From a virus: a stretch of DNA of 24,607 nt. Shown piece by piece: positions 1-7,411 of the stretch. Under the pieces are notes generated by a model. It saw only the letters and a program-made list of their open reading frames with translations. It was not told where the DNA came from and did not search any database. The stretch spans positions 1 to 24,607 of IMG/VR virus record IMGVR_UViG_3300034190_000863. One strand, 5' to 3'. Each line of letters begins with the position of its first letter. Position 1 is the first letter of the stretch. Made by a program: the position numbers and the translations under genes.

Positions 1-1161
1 GTAGACCAGACTGACTTACGTATCACTGATGATGGCATTGTCTATGCATCATATGATAAAGACGTAAACAATTATGTTTACAAAAACAAAGTAATAACCA
101 AAGATGAGATTGGTGACTTGGCTGAAGAGTCTGGCTTTAAATATTCAAACTACATTCTCATGGGTAAAAACAGTAGTAAACGTGTCTATGGTTCAGACAA
201 TGAGTTTGATGACTGGCAAGCTACTGACATAGTTGTTGATACTCAAACAGAAGTCAAACCCGTATCAAGTGTACTCGGTGCAGATGACAAACTAGGTTGT
301 TACATTATGTGTAAGTTAATCATGAATGGCACAGATGGTCTGTACGTATTCCACATTGGCGAAGAATGTGGTGGTATCGGCTCAAACTATATTTCTACTC
401 AGACACCAGAGCTTGTCGAAGGTATGAACTATTGTATTGCTTTTGACCGATATGAGTATGGACACATCATCACTCACCAAGCTGGTGGTCGTTGTTGTTC
501 AGATGACTTTGTTGATGGTCTAGCAGGAAAGCTGAATCCTTTGCTCCCTCCAAAAGAGCAGATGTCTGGTAACAGTGGTGGTTCATTTACTGACTCAGCT
601 AACTACACCAAGCTGATACCCGAGTGTACTAATGTTTCTGTTAGTTACAAAAGTCAGCACACAAGTCGTGAGAACTTTGACTTAGTATGGTTCAGAGATA
701 TTCTTGTTCCTGCTTTGATGAAGATAACGTGGCATGATTTGCCAGTAGTCAGAGACCCGAACGAGGTGTCCTCCCCCTACAGTTCGAGTTACAGTTCGAA
801 ATACCAAGACTCGTTTTCATTCGACAGGTCATACAAATCGAACAAGGACACGAGGTCTATGGTTTCAACAAGGAGCACTCTCACGTTCTCGGAACGTATG
901 AACCAATCTGCAATCGACAAATGCAATCATATTATTGATGATAAGTTTGAGGGATATGACCCAGAAGAAGGTCTGCCACAACACATGAGCTGTAAACAAA
1001 AAGTAGATTTTGTTAAATATACTTTTGTCAAAAACAATCTCAATCTTGAAGAGATGGCTGAGATGGTTGTAGATGCAGAAGAAGAAGCCGAAAAAAGAGT
1101 TAAAGATGAGGAACTAAATATGTATGGTTTTAATTCTTCTTTTGACGGATATAGGTATTAG
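1..1161 (+). CDS. Clan MH (M28/M20/M42-like) zinc aminopeptidase-like protein, 5' partial
   Basis: The frame is open from base 1, so the gene starts left of the window; 386 codons are visible. Motifs follow the order of co-catalytic zinc aminopeptidases: GADD (D95, D96), HIGEECGGIGS (E121, E122), AFDR (D149), GGSFTDSANY (D198) and a final SQHTSRE (H220). In these families they supply the bridging Asp, the catalytic and zinc-binding Glu pair, and further zinc ligands. The usual HxD motif before GADD is not seen; the matching stretch reads DIVVDTQTE, so the first His ligand appears replaced and the protein may be inactive or altered. A Ser/Tyr-rich linker (about residues 253-290) follows, then a charged helical C-terminal part absent from ordinary aminopeptidases. 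No signal peptide can be judged because the N terminus is missing. Cleavage of host or phage peptides is inference. The family call is fairly secure; the role is unknown. Confidence 0.7.
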   Translation, partial: VDQTDLRITDDGIVYASYDKDVNNYVYKNKVITKDEIGDLAEESGFKYSNYILMGKNSSKRVYGSDNEFDDWQATDIVVDTQTEVKPVSSVLGADDKLGCYIMCKLIMNGTDGLYVFHIGEECGGIGSNYISTQTPELVEGMNYCIAFDRYEYGHIITHQAGGRCCSDDFVDGLAGKLNPLLPPKEQMSGNSGGSFTDSANYTKLIPECTNVSVSYKSQHTSRENFDLVWFRDILVPALMKITWHDLPVVRDPNEVSSPYSSSYSSKYQDSFSFDRSYKSNKDTRSMVSTRSTLTFSERMNQSAIDKCNHIIDDKFEGYDPEEGLPQHMSCKQKVDFVKYTFVKNNLNLEEMAEMVVDAEEEAEKRVKDEELNMYGFNSSFDGYRY

Positions 1162-1172
1162 TTGCCTCCCAC

Positions 1173-1211
1173 TACCCCCATTGGCTTTTGTCATTGGGGG
1201 TATTTTTTTTT
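1173..1211 (+). terminator. Rho-independent terminator
   Basis: TACCCCCA at 1173-1180 pairs with TGGGGGTA at 1195-1202, giving an 8-bp GC-rich stem followed directly by a run of eight T (1203-1210). It lies just after the stop of the peptidase-like gene and just before the next promoter, so it isolates that gene from the replication operon. Confidence 0.92.
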
Positions 1212-1212
1212 A

Positions 1213-1241
1213 TTGACGAAATTTAAAAGCTGTGATATAAG
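1213..1241 (+). promoter_or_regulatory. Sigma70-type extended -10 promoter of the replication operon
   Basis: A -35 TTGACG (1213-1218) and a -10 TATAAG (1236-1241) are separated by exactly 17 bp. A TGA triplet (1233-1235) supplies an extended -10. Transcription would start near 1248. Each box differs from consensus at one position. The site lies between a terminator and the primase, so it is the expected early/middle promoter read by host RNA polymerase. No phage RNA polymerase gene is visible in the window. Confidence 0.85.
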
Positions 1242-1255
1242 CGAGAAACTTGCCG

Positions 1256-1269
1256 AGGGGAAAACCCCT
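1256..1269 (+). other. 5' leader hairpin
   Basis: AGGGG (1256-1260), loop AAAA, CCCCT (1265-1269) forms a perfect 5-bp stem within the first ~25 nt of the predicted transcript, just upstream of the GAGAGG ribosome binding site (1271-1276). It may protect the 5' end or tune translation of the primase. No T run follows, so it is not a terminator. Confidence 0.55.
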
Positions 1270-1285
1270 AGAGAGGAACACGAAG

Positions 1286-2053
1286 ATGAACATTAGAAAT
1301 TTTATACAACAAAATGAGCCTATGGATAATAGCTCTAACAGAATTAATTGTCCTGAGTGTGGAGGGAGAAATACGTTTACAATTACTAAAGAGTACGGAA
1401 AACTTTTGTGGAATTGTTATAAAGCCTCCTGCAGAATAAAAGGTGCAAAAGATGTAGCTAGAACTAAAGATGACATCAGAAGTTTGGTCAGTTCGCAAAA
1501 CTATCATTCTATCTATCATCTTGCAGAACATTTCGTTCCAGTTCACAATCATTCACAATCTATGGCTTATTTGACTAGGAATAATTGTATCCACGCTTTA
1601 GAAGATAGGCTTGCCAAAATTATGTATGACCCTAAGCAAAATAGGACTGTATTTATAATCCAAGATGATTCACAAATTTATGATGCTATCGGCAGAAGTT
1701 TCAGCAATAAAGTTTTGCCTAAGTGGTATAGGTATGGCAACTCATCAAAGCTATTCACTTGTGGTGAACATGACACAGCCATACTTGTAGAAGATGCTGC
1801 GAGTGCTTGTGCAGTTTCACAAGTAGCAACTGGTGTAGCACTTTTAGGCACTAACTTAAAAGATGCCGACCTCACACCACTACGTAAGTACAAACACGTT
1901 CACATTTGCCTGGATGCAGACGCTACCCGCAAGTCGCTTGACATACACAAGTATTTGTCGTATTTTGTACCTTGTAGTGTAGTTCGTCTTAAAGACGATT
2001 TAAAATATTTTAACAAAGAGGAGATTAAGAAATTAGTATGGAACAACAATTAA
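1286..2053 (+). CDS. DNA primase (zinc finger + TOPRIM), T7 gp4 primase-like
   Basis: A 255-aa primase that makes RNA primers for lagging-strand synthesis at the phage fork. The N-terminal zinc ribbon has C22-x2-C25 and C44-x4-C49. The TOPRIM core shows LVEDAAS (E169) and CLDADA (D210, D212), which bind catalytic metal. The C-terminal helicase domain fused to primase in T7 gp4 is missing; the helicase is a separate gene that begins 16 nt before this one ends. I chose ATG 1286 because GAGAGG lies nine bases upstream. A TTG at 1250 would add 12 residues but lies about two bases from the predicted transcription start, leaving no room for a ribosome site. This is the first gene after the promoter, so it should be made early. 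Confidence 0.9.
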   Translation: MNIRNFIQQNEPMDNSSNRINCPECGGRNTFTITKEYGKLLWNCYKASCRIKGAKDVARTKDDIRSLVSSQNYHSIYHLAEHFVPVHNHSQSMAYLTRNNCIHALEDRLAKIMYDPKQNRTVFIIQDDSQIYDAIGRSFSNKVLPKWYRYGNSSKLFTCGEHDTAILVEDAASACAVSQVATGVALLGTNLKDADLTPLRKYKHVHICLDADATRKSLDIHKYLSYFVPCSVVRLKDDLKYFNKEEIKKLVWNNN

Positions 2054-3249
2054 TTAAACTCCTGATGCACAAAGAATTTTTTGATGCAAATAAGACTCGT
2101 GTTATGCGTTCAATGTTTCCTAATGAGTTGACAGACTTATATGATACCATTGTGAATGGACATGAGAACTACGAAAGGGACTTATCTTCACAAGAAGTGA
2201 GGGAGATATATAGAGTTAGTAATCCAACTGCCACTCGTGCAAAACGAGAAGCTGTGGCTGAGGTATTATATGACATAGAGAATTTACCTACTATAGGTTC
2301 TGACGTAGCTACTGATGTATTGAAAAAGATGTGGCAACAGGAAATAGGACGTAACATCGCAGATATGGGGCTTGCCATTATGGAAGGCTCACCAGAAAAG
2401 ATTCACGAGGTAAAGGCACTGCTAGATAAATCAGAGCAAGGCTTTGTACCAGAAGATGATGTAGTGCCAATTACAACTGACCTAGATGAGTTGCTAGAGT
2501 ATGCACAAAATGAAAACTGTTGGGAGTTCAATGTACCGACATTAGGTAAAGCAGTTCGTGGTGGTAAGGCAGGAGAGTTTATGATTGCTTTTGCCAGACC
2601 TGAGATTGGTAAGACTGCTTTTTATGTTTCACTTGTGGCATCACCAAACGGGTTCTGTTCACAAGGTGCAGATGTTCACATCATCACTAACGAAGAACCT
2701 GCACGTAGAACTATGCTCCGTGCAGTAAGTGCATACACTGGATTCAGTGAAGAAGATATATATAAGAATCGTTCACAAGCTAAACAAAAGTTTGCAGACA
2801 TTGCTCCTAACATAACTATGATTGACAATGTAGATGCATCTATTGAGTGGCTTAATAAGTATTGTGAAGATAAGAAGCCTGATGTACTGATTGTTGACCA
2901 ACTAGATAAGGTTGATGTGATGGGGGCTTTTGCTAGAACAGATGAAAAGTTACGTAGCATATACACAAAGTTTCGTGAGATATGTAAGCGTCATGATTTG
3001 TTTGGTATTGGCATCAGTCAAGCTAGTGCTGATGCTGAGGGTAAGACAAGTGTTACTTATGCTATGATGGAGAACAGTAAGACAGGTAAAGCTGCAGAAG
3101 CTGACCTAATCGTAGGCATAGGTAAATCTGATATTACTGACAATACTGATAAGAAGAGATACTTAACTATATCAAAGAATAAATTAACAGGTTTCCATGG
3201 CAAAATCATTTGCAACTTGGATACAGATTTGAGTAGGTATACAGCATGA
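2038..3249 (+). CDS. Replicative DNA helicase, DnaB/RecA-fold
   Basis: A 403-aa ring helicase that unwinds the fork and works with the primase just upstream. The RecA-type ATPase core includes a Walker A, FARPEIGKTAF, with K192 and T193; the first Gly of the P-loop is Ala and a Glu stands before the Ile-Gly, a variant often seen in DnaB relatives. The Walker B is LIVDQLDKVD with D287. A later GISQASADAEG stretch resembles the DnaB H3 motif. The N-terminal ~140 residues are helical and acidic and may contact the primase. The gene starts within the primase 3' end (16-nt overlap; AGAGGAG about 14 nt upstream) and its stop overlaps the polymerase start as ATGA, implying coupled translation. The helicase call is firm; which partner loads it is not visible. 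Confidence 0.9.
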   Translation: MEQQLIKLLMHKEFFDANKTRVMRSMFPNELTDLYDTIVNGHENYERDLSSQEVREIYRVSNPTATRAKREAVAEVLYDIENLPTIGSDVATDVLKKMWQQEIGRNIADMGLAIMEGSPEKIHEVKALLDKSEQGFVPEDDVVPITTDLDELLEYAQNENCWEFNVPTLGKAVRGGKAGEFMIAFARPEIGKTAFYVSLVASPNGFCSQGADVHIITNEEPARRTMLRAVSAYTGFSEEDIYKNRSQAKQKFADIAPNITMIDNVDASIEWLNKYCEDKKPDVLIVDQLDKVDVMGAFARTDEKLRSIYTKFREICKRHDLFGIGISQASADAEGKTSVTYAMMENSKTGKAAEADLIVGIGKSDITDNTDKKRYLTISKNKLTGFHGKIICNLDTDLSRYTA

Positions 3250-5390
3250 CAATAACGTATTTAGACGTAGAGACTACATTTGTGGTTGATGAGAATAGGA
3301 GAACAGACCCATCACCATTTAATGCAAATAATAAATTAGTATCCGTTCAATATTCACATGATAATGGACCGATACAATTCAAATGGTTTTACCATAAGGA
3401 CATGGATGAGATGTCATCTGAAATGACTGTGGGAGAATCATTTAATTTAGTGCAAGATGTACTAGATAAAACCACTGTGCTTATAGGTCACAATATTAAG
3501 TTTGACTTGATGTGGCTTTGGGAGAGTGGCTTTAACTATGAGGGGCAAGTGTATGACACTATGATTGGTGAATACATTCTGCTACGTGGTCAGAAATGGG
3601 GCTTAAGTTTGTTTGACTCCTGTGTACGTAGAAAAGTAGCTTTGAAGAAGTCTGACTTGATTCACAATTATATGAAAGATGGTATTGGCTTTGATGCTAT
3701 GCCTATGGATGTAGTTCACGAATATGGTGTGGCAGATATTGAATCTACAAAGCAACTGCATCTTGCACAAGAAGAGGTTTTTAAAAATTCACACAACTCA
3801 CCGATGCGAAAGCATTTGGCGTTGATGAATAAGTTTCTTCCTATCCTAGCTGTGATTGAACGTAACGGCATCAAGATTGACTTCACAACTCTTGAGAAAG
3901 TTCGTGTCGATTACGAGATTGAACAGAAAGAACTCAAAGCTAAGATGGAAGATATATGTCGTGAAGTTATGGGTGATACAAACATAAATTTTGCATCTCC
4001 AGAGCAAGTAAGTCAGTTGATTTACTCACGTAAAGTTATTGATAAAAAGAAGTGGGCTGAAGCATTTAATATAGGTCTCAATGAAAAGGGTAAACCTTTA
4101 ATGCGACCTCGTATTGGATTCCCACAATTTGCGTCAATGATTAAAGCTATGACAACTCGTGTTCACAAAACTAAAGCACAACATTGTCACAAGTGTCATG
4201 GTAAAGGAGAGTTCTTCAAAACTAAGAAGGACGGACAGAGATGGAAGAAAGCTACAAAATGTCCTGCATGTTTTGGTGCAGGTTACATTTATATACCTCT
4301 TCCTAAAATTGGGGGACTCACTATGAATCCAAGAGATATCATGGATGTGTCTGCCAACGGATTTGCTACTGACAAAACAACACTAGTGAGATTACTAGGA
4401 ATTGCCAAACATAATGGAAATATTAAAGCACAAGAGTTCCTCAAATCTACTGTAAGGTTAAATGCGGTTGACGTATATTTATCCAGTTTTGTTGGTGGCA
4501 TATCTCGTAATACTAGAAGTAATGGTTTATTACATCCAAAGTTTAATCAGTGTGTTACTAGGACTACTCGCTTGTCTTCTTCTGACCCTAATTTTCAGAA
4601 TCAGCCAAGAGGTTCTACGTTTCCAGTGAGGGCTGTGGTTGTATCTAGGTTTGACAATGGCTCTATTCTACAAGCAGATTACAGTCAATTAGAATTTAGG
4701 ATTGCCGCTCAATTGTGTGGTGATGAAACCATGATTAAGGACATCATGAACGGAAGTGATGTTCACAAATATACTGCCTCAATAATATTTAATAAGCCCG
4801 AGGCAGAAGTAACTAAAGAAGAACGTACTGATGCAAAAGCACATACCTTTAAGCCCTTATATGGGGGTACTACGGGTACACCCAATGAGATGCAATACTA
4901 TAAAGCTTTTGTAGAGAAGTACCCAAAGCTAGGAAAATGGCATGATACTTTACAGACTGAAGCTATATCGACTGGTGTTATTACTATGTATACGGGTCAG
5001 CAATTTGCTTTTCCGGATACTAGACGGCTTTCCAACGGAAATGCGTCAGGAGCACCGTCTATTAAGAATTATCCTGTCCAAGGTCTTGCAGGTGGTTGTG
5101 TTGTGCCGTTGGCACTCATTCACTTACAAAACGAACTTACAAATAAAAGAGTTGCGTCTAAGATTATTAATACAGTCCATGACTCGATTGTTTTAGATGT
5201 ATATCCTGGTGAAGAAGAAGTTGTAGCACGTATGACTTATGATGCTATGACTAAAGTAGACAAGCAGTTTGAGGAGCAATACAACGTCAGTTGGCAAGTT
5301 CCTTTGGCTGTGGATTTAGAAATAGGTAAAGATTGGTTAAATATGAAAGAATATAACTTGACTAACTCTGCCGAATGTAATATAAATTGA
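3246..5390 (+). CDS. polA: Family A DNA polymerase with 3'-5' exonuclease and DnaJ-type zinc insert
   Basis: A 714-aa replicative polymerase. The N-terminal proofreading exonuclease has all three motifs: YLDVETT (Exo I), HNIKFDLMW (Exo II) and YGVADIEST (Exo III). Between exonuclease and polymerase is a Cys motif, C314-x2-C317-HGKG and C339-x2-C342-FGAG, matching two of the four CxxCxGxG repeats of the DnaJ central domain and able to bind one zinc. The polymerase domain shows motif A QADYSQLEFR (D478), motif B with R527, K531, F535 and Y539 (AHTFKPLYGG), and motif C TVHDSIVLD (H645, D646). F535 aligns with E. coli Pol I Phe762. There is no 5'-3' exonuclease domain. The zinc insert is the known mark of HMO-2011-type phage polymerases; its role is unknown. 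The start overlaps the helicase stop as ATGA. Confidence 0.95.
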   Translation: MTITYLDVETTFVVDENRRTDPSPFNANNKLVSVQYSHDNGPIQFKWFYHKDMDEMSSEMTVGESFNLVQDVLDKTTVLIGHNIKFDLMWLWESGFNYEGQVYDTMIGEYILLRGQKWGLSLFDSCVRRKVALKKSDLIHNYMKDGIGFDAMPMDVVHEYGVADIESTKQLHLAQEEVFKNSHNSPMRKHLALMNKFLPILAVIERNGIKIDFTTLEKVRVDYEIEQKELKAKMEDICREVMGDTNINFASPEQVSQLIYSRKVIDKKKWAEAFNIGLNEKGKPLMRPRIGFPQFASMIKAMTTRVHKTKAQHCHKCHGKGEFFKTKKDGQRWKKATKCPACFGAGYIYIPLPKIGGLTMNPRDIMDVSANGFATDKTTLVRLLGIAKHNGNIKAQEFLKSTVRLNAVDVYLSSFVGGISRNTRSNGLLHPKFNQCVTRTTRLSSSDPNFQNQPRGSTFPVRAVVVSRFDNGSILQADYSQLEFRIAAQLCGDETMIKDIMNGSDVHKYTASIIFNKPEAEVTKEERTDAKAHTFKPLYGGTTGTPNEMQYYKAFVEKYPKLGKWHDTLQTEAISTGVITMYTGQQFAFPDTRRLSNGNASGAPSIKNYPVQGLAGGCVVPLALIHLQNELTNKRVASKIINTVHDSIVLDVYPGEEEVVARMTYDAMTKVDKQFEEQYNVSWQVPLAVDLEIGKDWLNMKEYNLTNSAECNIN

Positions 5391-5419
5391 TTTCCAAACA
5401 TCAACAAGGAGTGTAAAAC

Positions 5420-6280
5420 ATGGAAACATTACCAGTTGTAAATTCAAATACAAATTTTGAAGATATCGCTAAACTAATAGGACAGGAAGAGCCATCAGGT
5501 TCTGCCACTAATATGTTCTATCTAAAAATAAACAGAGACCATGAAGACGATTCGGGTAATTCACTACCTGCAGGTTCTTGGTCTGTGTCGCTACCTGGTA
5601 CAACAGTGTATGCAAAAGAGATTGACTTTCAAGTCTTTGTTCAAAGATATCAGTATCTTCACTATGATGCTGAGGCAAATGAGATGGTCAATAAATCTGT
5701 TATGGCTAAGAATTTATATCCACAAACAGAGATACCTGACATGCTAGGTACTTTCAGATGTGGGTCAGTTCCTGCTAGTCAGAGAGATACTTTGTCAGCT
5801 GATAAGGCTTTACAGCAGAAGGAGATTAAATGTTTCCGTATGCTATTTGGTAAAGCTACATTTATTGATGCAGTTGATGAGACAGGTAAAAAGGTAGAAG
5901 ATGCAGTAGATGTTCCTATTCTATGGAGAGCAAGAGGTAGTAACTTTATGCCTATTTCTGTTCCTATGGATGCTTTGACTGCACAGAAGAAACCTTTTAT
6001 ATTCTATAAACTACGTGCTTCTTTGGATAAGAAGAAGAATGGTGGTTTGGTTTATTATGTTGGTAAATTTGACAATGCTCCCAAGCTAGTCGATTTTACT
6101 CCCGAAGACCAAGATACCTTAGCGTATTTTATGGATTACATAAACGGAGAGAACACTAAAGTTATCAAGGAATATGATGATTCACTGCGTAAGCAGGGAA
6201 GAATGGTAGACCAAGCAGCTACTACTGTTACCTCCGACGACGTTCTGAATGATGACTTACCTGAGTCATTAACAGGATGA
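5420..6280 (+). CDS. Conserved phage protein with acidic C-terminal tail; possible ssDNA-binding protein
   Basis: A 286-aa protein I do not recognise by family. It begins at ATG 5420 with a clear AAGGAG (5406-5411) eight bases upstream, after the only short gap (29 nt) in this part of the operon. It looks globular and beta-rich, with many aromatic residues. It ends in an acidic tail, DDVLNDDLPES, resembling the tails by which T7 gp2.5 and bacterial SSB contact polymerase and helicase. It sits between the polymerase and a recombination-type nuclease, where many podoviruses carry an ssDNA-binding protein. SSB function is inference from tail and position only. Its stop overlaps the next start as ATGA. 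Confidence 0.6.
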   Translation: METLPVVNSNTNFEDIAKLIGQEEPSGSATNMFYLKINRDHEDDSGNSLPAGSWSVSLPGTTVYAKEIDFQVFVQRYQYLHYDAEANEMVNKSVMAKNLYPQTEIPDMLGTFRCGSVPASQRDTLSADKALQQKEIKCFRMLFGKATFIDAVDETGKKVEDAVDVPILWRARGSNFMPISVPMDALTAQKKPFIFYKLRASLDKKKNGGLVYYVGKFDNAPKLVDFTPEDQDTLAYFMDYINGENTKVIKEYDDSLRKQGRMVDQAATTVTSDDVLNDDLPESLTG

Positions 6281-7164
6281 ATACCAAACAAGCCGCTATC
6301 GTTTCGTTCCTTTCAAAGGCGGTTAAGGGGGAGGCAGAAATGCCTCCTCACATTTTGGATGAGTTTGCAGACAACTGCAGACAAGCATTAAATAAACAGT
6401 TTAACGAACAACGTGGAGACTTTAGACTACGTATGAGTAACGTAGGTAAGCCTCTTTGCCAATTACAAATGCAGGCAAAAGGTGTCAAAGAAGATACTCC
6501 TACTTATGATTTTAAGATGCGTATGGCAATGGGAGATGTACTAGAGGCTCTTATGATTGCAGTTATACAAGCATCAGGCATAGAGATAAAAAGTAAACAT
6601 GGTAAAGTAAAATTACCAATTGATAAAAAAAATTCTATTGAGGGTGAATTTGATATTGAATTAGACGATGGCATTTACGATATAAAGACTGCATCGCCTT
6701 TTGCTTTTGAAAACAAATTCAAACCTGATGATGCGTATGAAAGAATCAAGAGTTCAGATGCTTTTGGTTATGTTACGCAAGGTCACGGTTATGGTATGGC
6801 TAGTGACAAACCATTTAAAGGTTGGATTGCCTTAAATAAATCCACTGGCGAAATAGCGATTGCAGAAGCACAGAACACAAAAAAAGAAAAGGAGGAAGTT
6901 CATGCTAAGATACAACACGCTTTTAAATCAATATCTAAAGGAAAGTCTTTTCGAAGGTGTTTCACCGATGTCGAGGAAGTCTTTTATAAGAAATCTACAG
7001 GTAATAGGACCTTGGGGATTGAGTGCAGTTATTGTCCCTACAAAACAAACTGTTGGAAAGACCTCGAGTTCAAAAGACAATTACCAAGCAAAGGAAGAAA
7101 CCCAAAATGGGTCTGGTACACACACATCACGGAAGAGTGGCGTGCTGATGACGCTTCAGTATAA
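6277..7164 (+). CDS. Cas4/RecB-like PD-(D/E)XK exonuclease with predicted Fe-S cluster
   Basis: A 295-aa nuclease. The catalytic core reads EGEFDIEL (D126) followed by GIYDIKT (D135, K137), the D...DxK form of the PD-(D/E)XK signature, then a QGHGY motif (Q168, Y172) matching the QxxxY of RecB/Cas4 nucleases. Cysteines fit a Cas4/AddB-type [4Fe-4S] cluster: one upstream Cys in SNVGKPLCQLQ (C61) and a C-terminal trio C250-x2-C253-x5-C259. Such enzymes degrade or resect DNA ends. In a phage this could serve recombination, genome end processing or host DNA breakdown. No cas genes are nearby, so a CRISPR role is not suggested. It overlaps the previous gene as ATGA and the next by 17 nt. Confidence 0.82.
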   Translation: MNTKQAAIVSFLSKAVKGEAEMPPHILDEFADNCRQALNKQFNEQRGDFRLRMSNVGKPLCQLQMQAKGVKEDTPTYDFKMRMAMGDVLEALMIAVIQASGIEIKSKHGKVKLPIDKKNSIEGEFDIELDDGIYDIKTASPFAFENKFKPDDAYERIKSSDAFGYVTQGHGYGMASDKPFKGWIALNKSTGEIAIAEAQNTKKEKEEVHAKIQHAFKSISKGKSFRRCFTDVEEVFYKKSTGNRTLGIECSYCPYKTNCWKDLEFKRQLPSKGRNPKWVWYTHITEEWRADDASV

Positions 7165-7411
7165 AGGTACTGACGGCTCACCTATTGCAAAAATAATTAA
7201 ACTAAGCAGAGAGAAAGCAGATGCCTTCATCGAAGAACTCAACAACGAAGTCTCTTTTCCGAGCCTCGAAGCGGAAGGTCAAACAATCACCATCCCAGCA
7301 AAAAACATCACCGAAATCCGTATTGAAGAAGAAGATGTCAACGAGGTCAGCAAAGGCAAAGGGAAGAAAGCTGCAGACATGGGTAGCGGAAAAGCTCCTA
7401 AGTCTACTTAA
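7148..7411 (+). CDS. Small hypothetical phage protein (87 aa)
   Basis: The ORF reads from ATG 7148, inside the end of the nuclease gene, to TAA 7411. The protein is hydrophilic, with a short beta/alpha start (MTLQYKGTDG, then LSREKADAFIEELN), an acidic middle and a Lys/Gly-rich tail. No family is recognised. It fills what would otherwise be a 170-nt gap in a packed operon and has sensible protein composition, so it is probably real. The same frame is open further upstream (from 6860), but that part lies within the nuclease gene and looks like a shadow. Its last 77 nt overlap the next gene in another frame. Confidence 0.6.
   Translation: MTLQYKGTDGSPIAKIIKLSREKADAFIEELNNEVSFPSLEAEGQTITIPAKNITEIRIEEEDVNEVSKGKGKKAADMGSGKAPKST

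Noticed and set aside
1250-1285. TTG start for the primase
   Set aside because: It would begin about two bases after the predicted transcription start and in the leader hairpin; ATG 1286 has a proper ribosome site.
6860-7147. Upstream extension of the 87-aa frame
   Set aside because: It lies within the Cas4-like gene, is Lys/Gln-rich without a plausible domain, and has no need to exist given ATG 7148.
6277-7164. Cas4-like gene as part of a CRISPR system
   Set aside because: There are no cas1, cas2 or effector genes and no repeat-spacer array in the window; the gene sits in a phage replication operon.
7221-7334. Longer start for the small endonuclease at ATG 7221
   Set aside because: The extra 38 residues are Ser/Lys-rich and are only the off-frame reading of the 87-aa gene; the recognisable fold begins right after ATG 7335.
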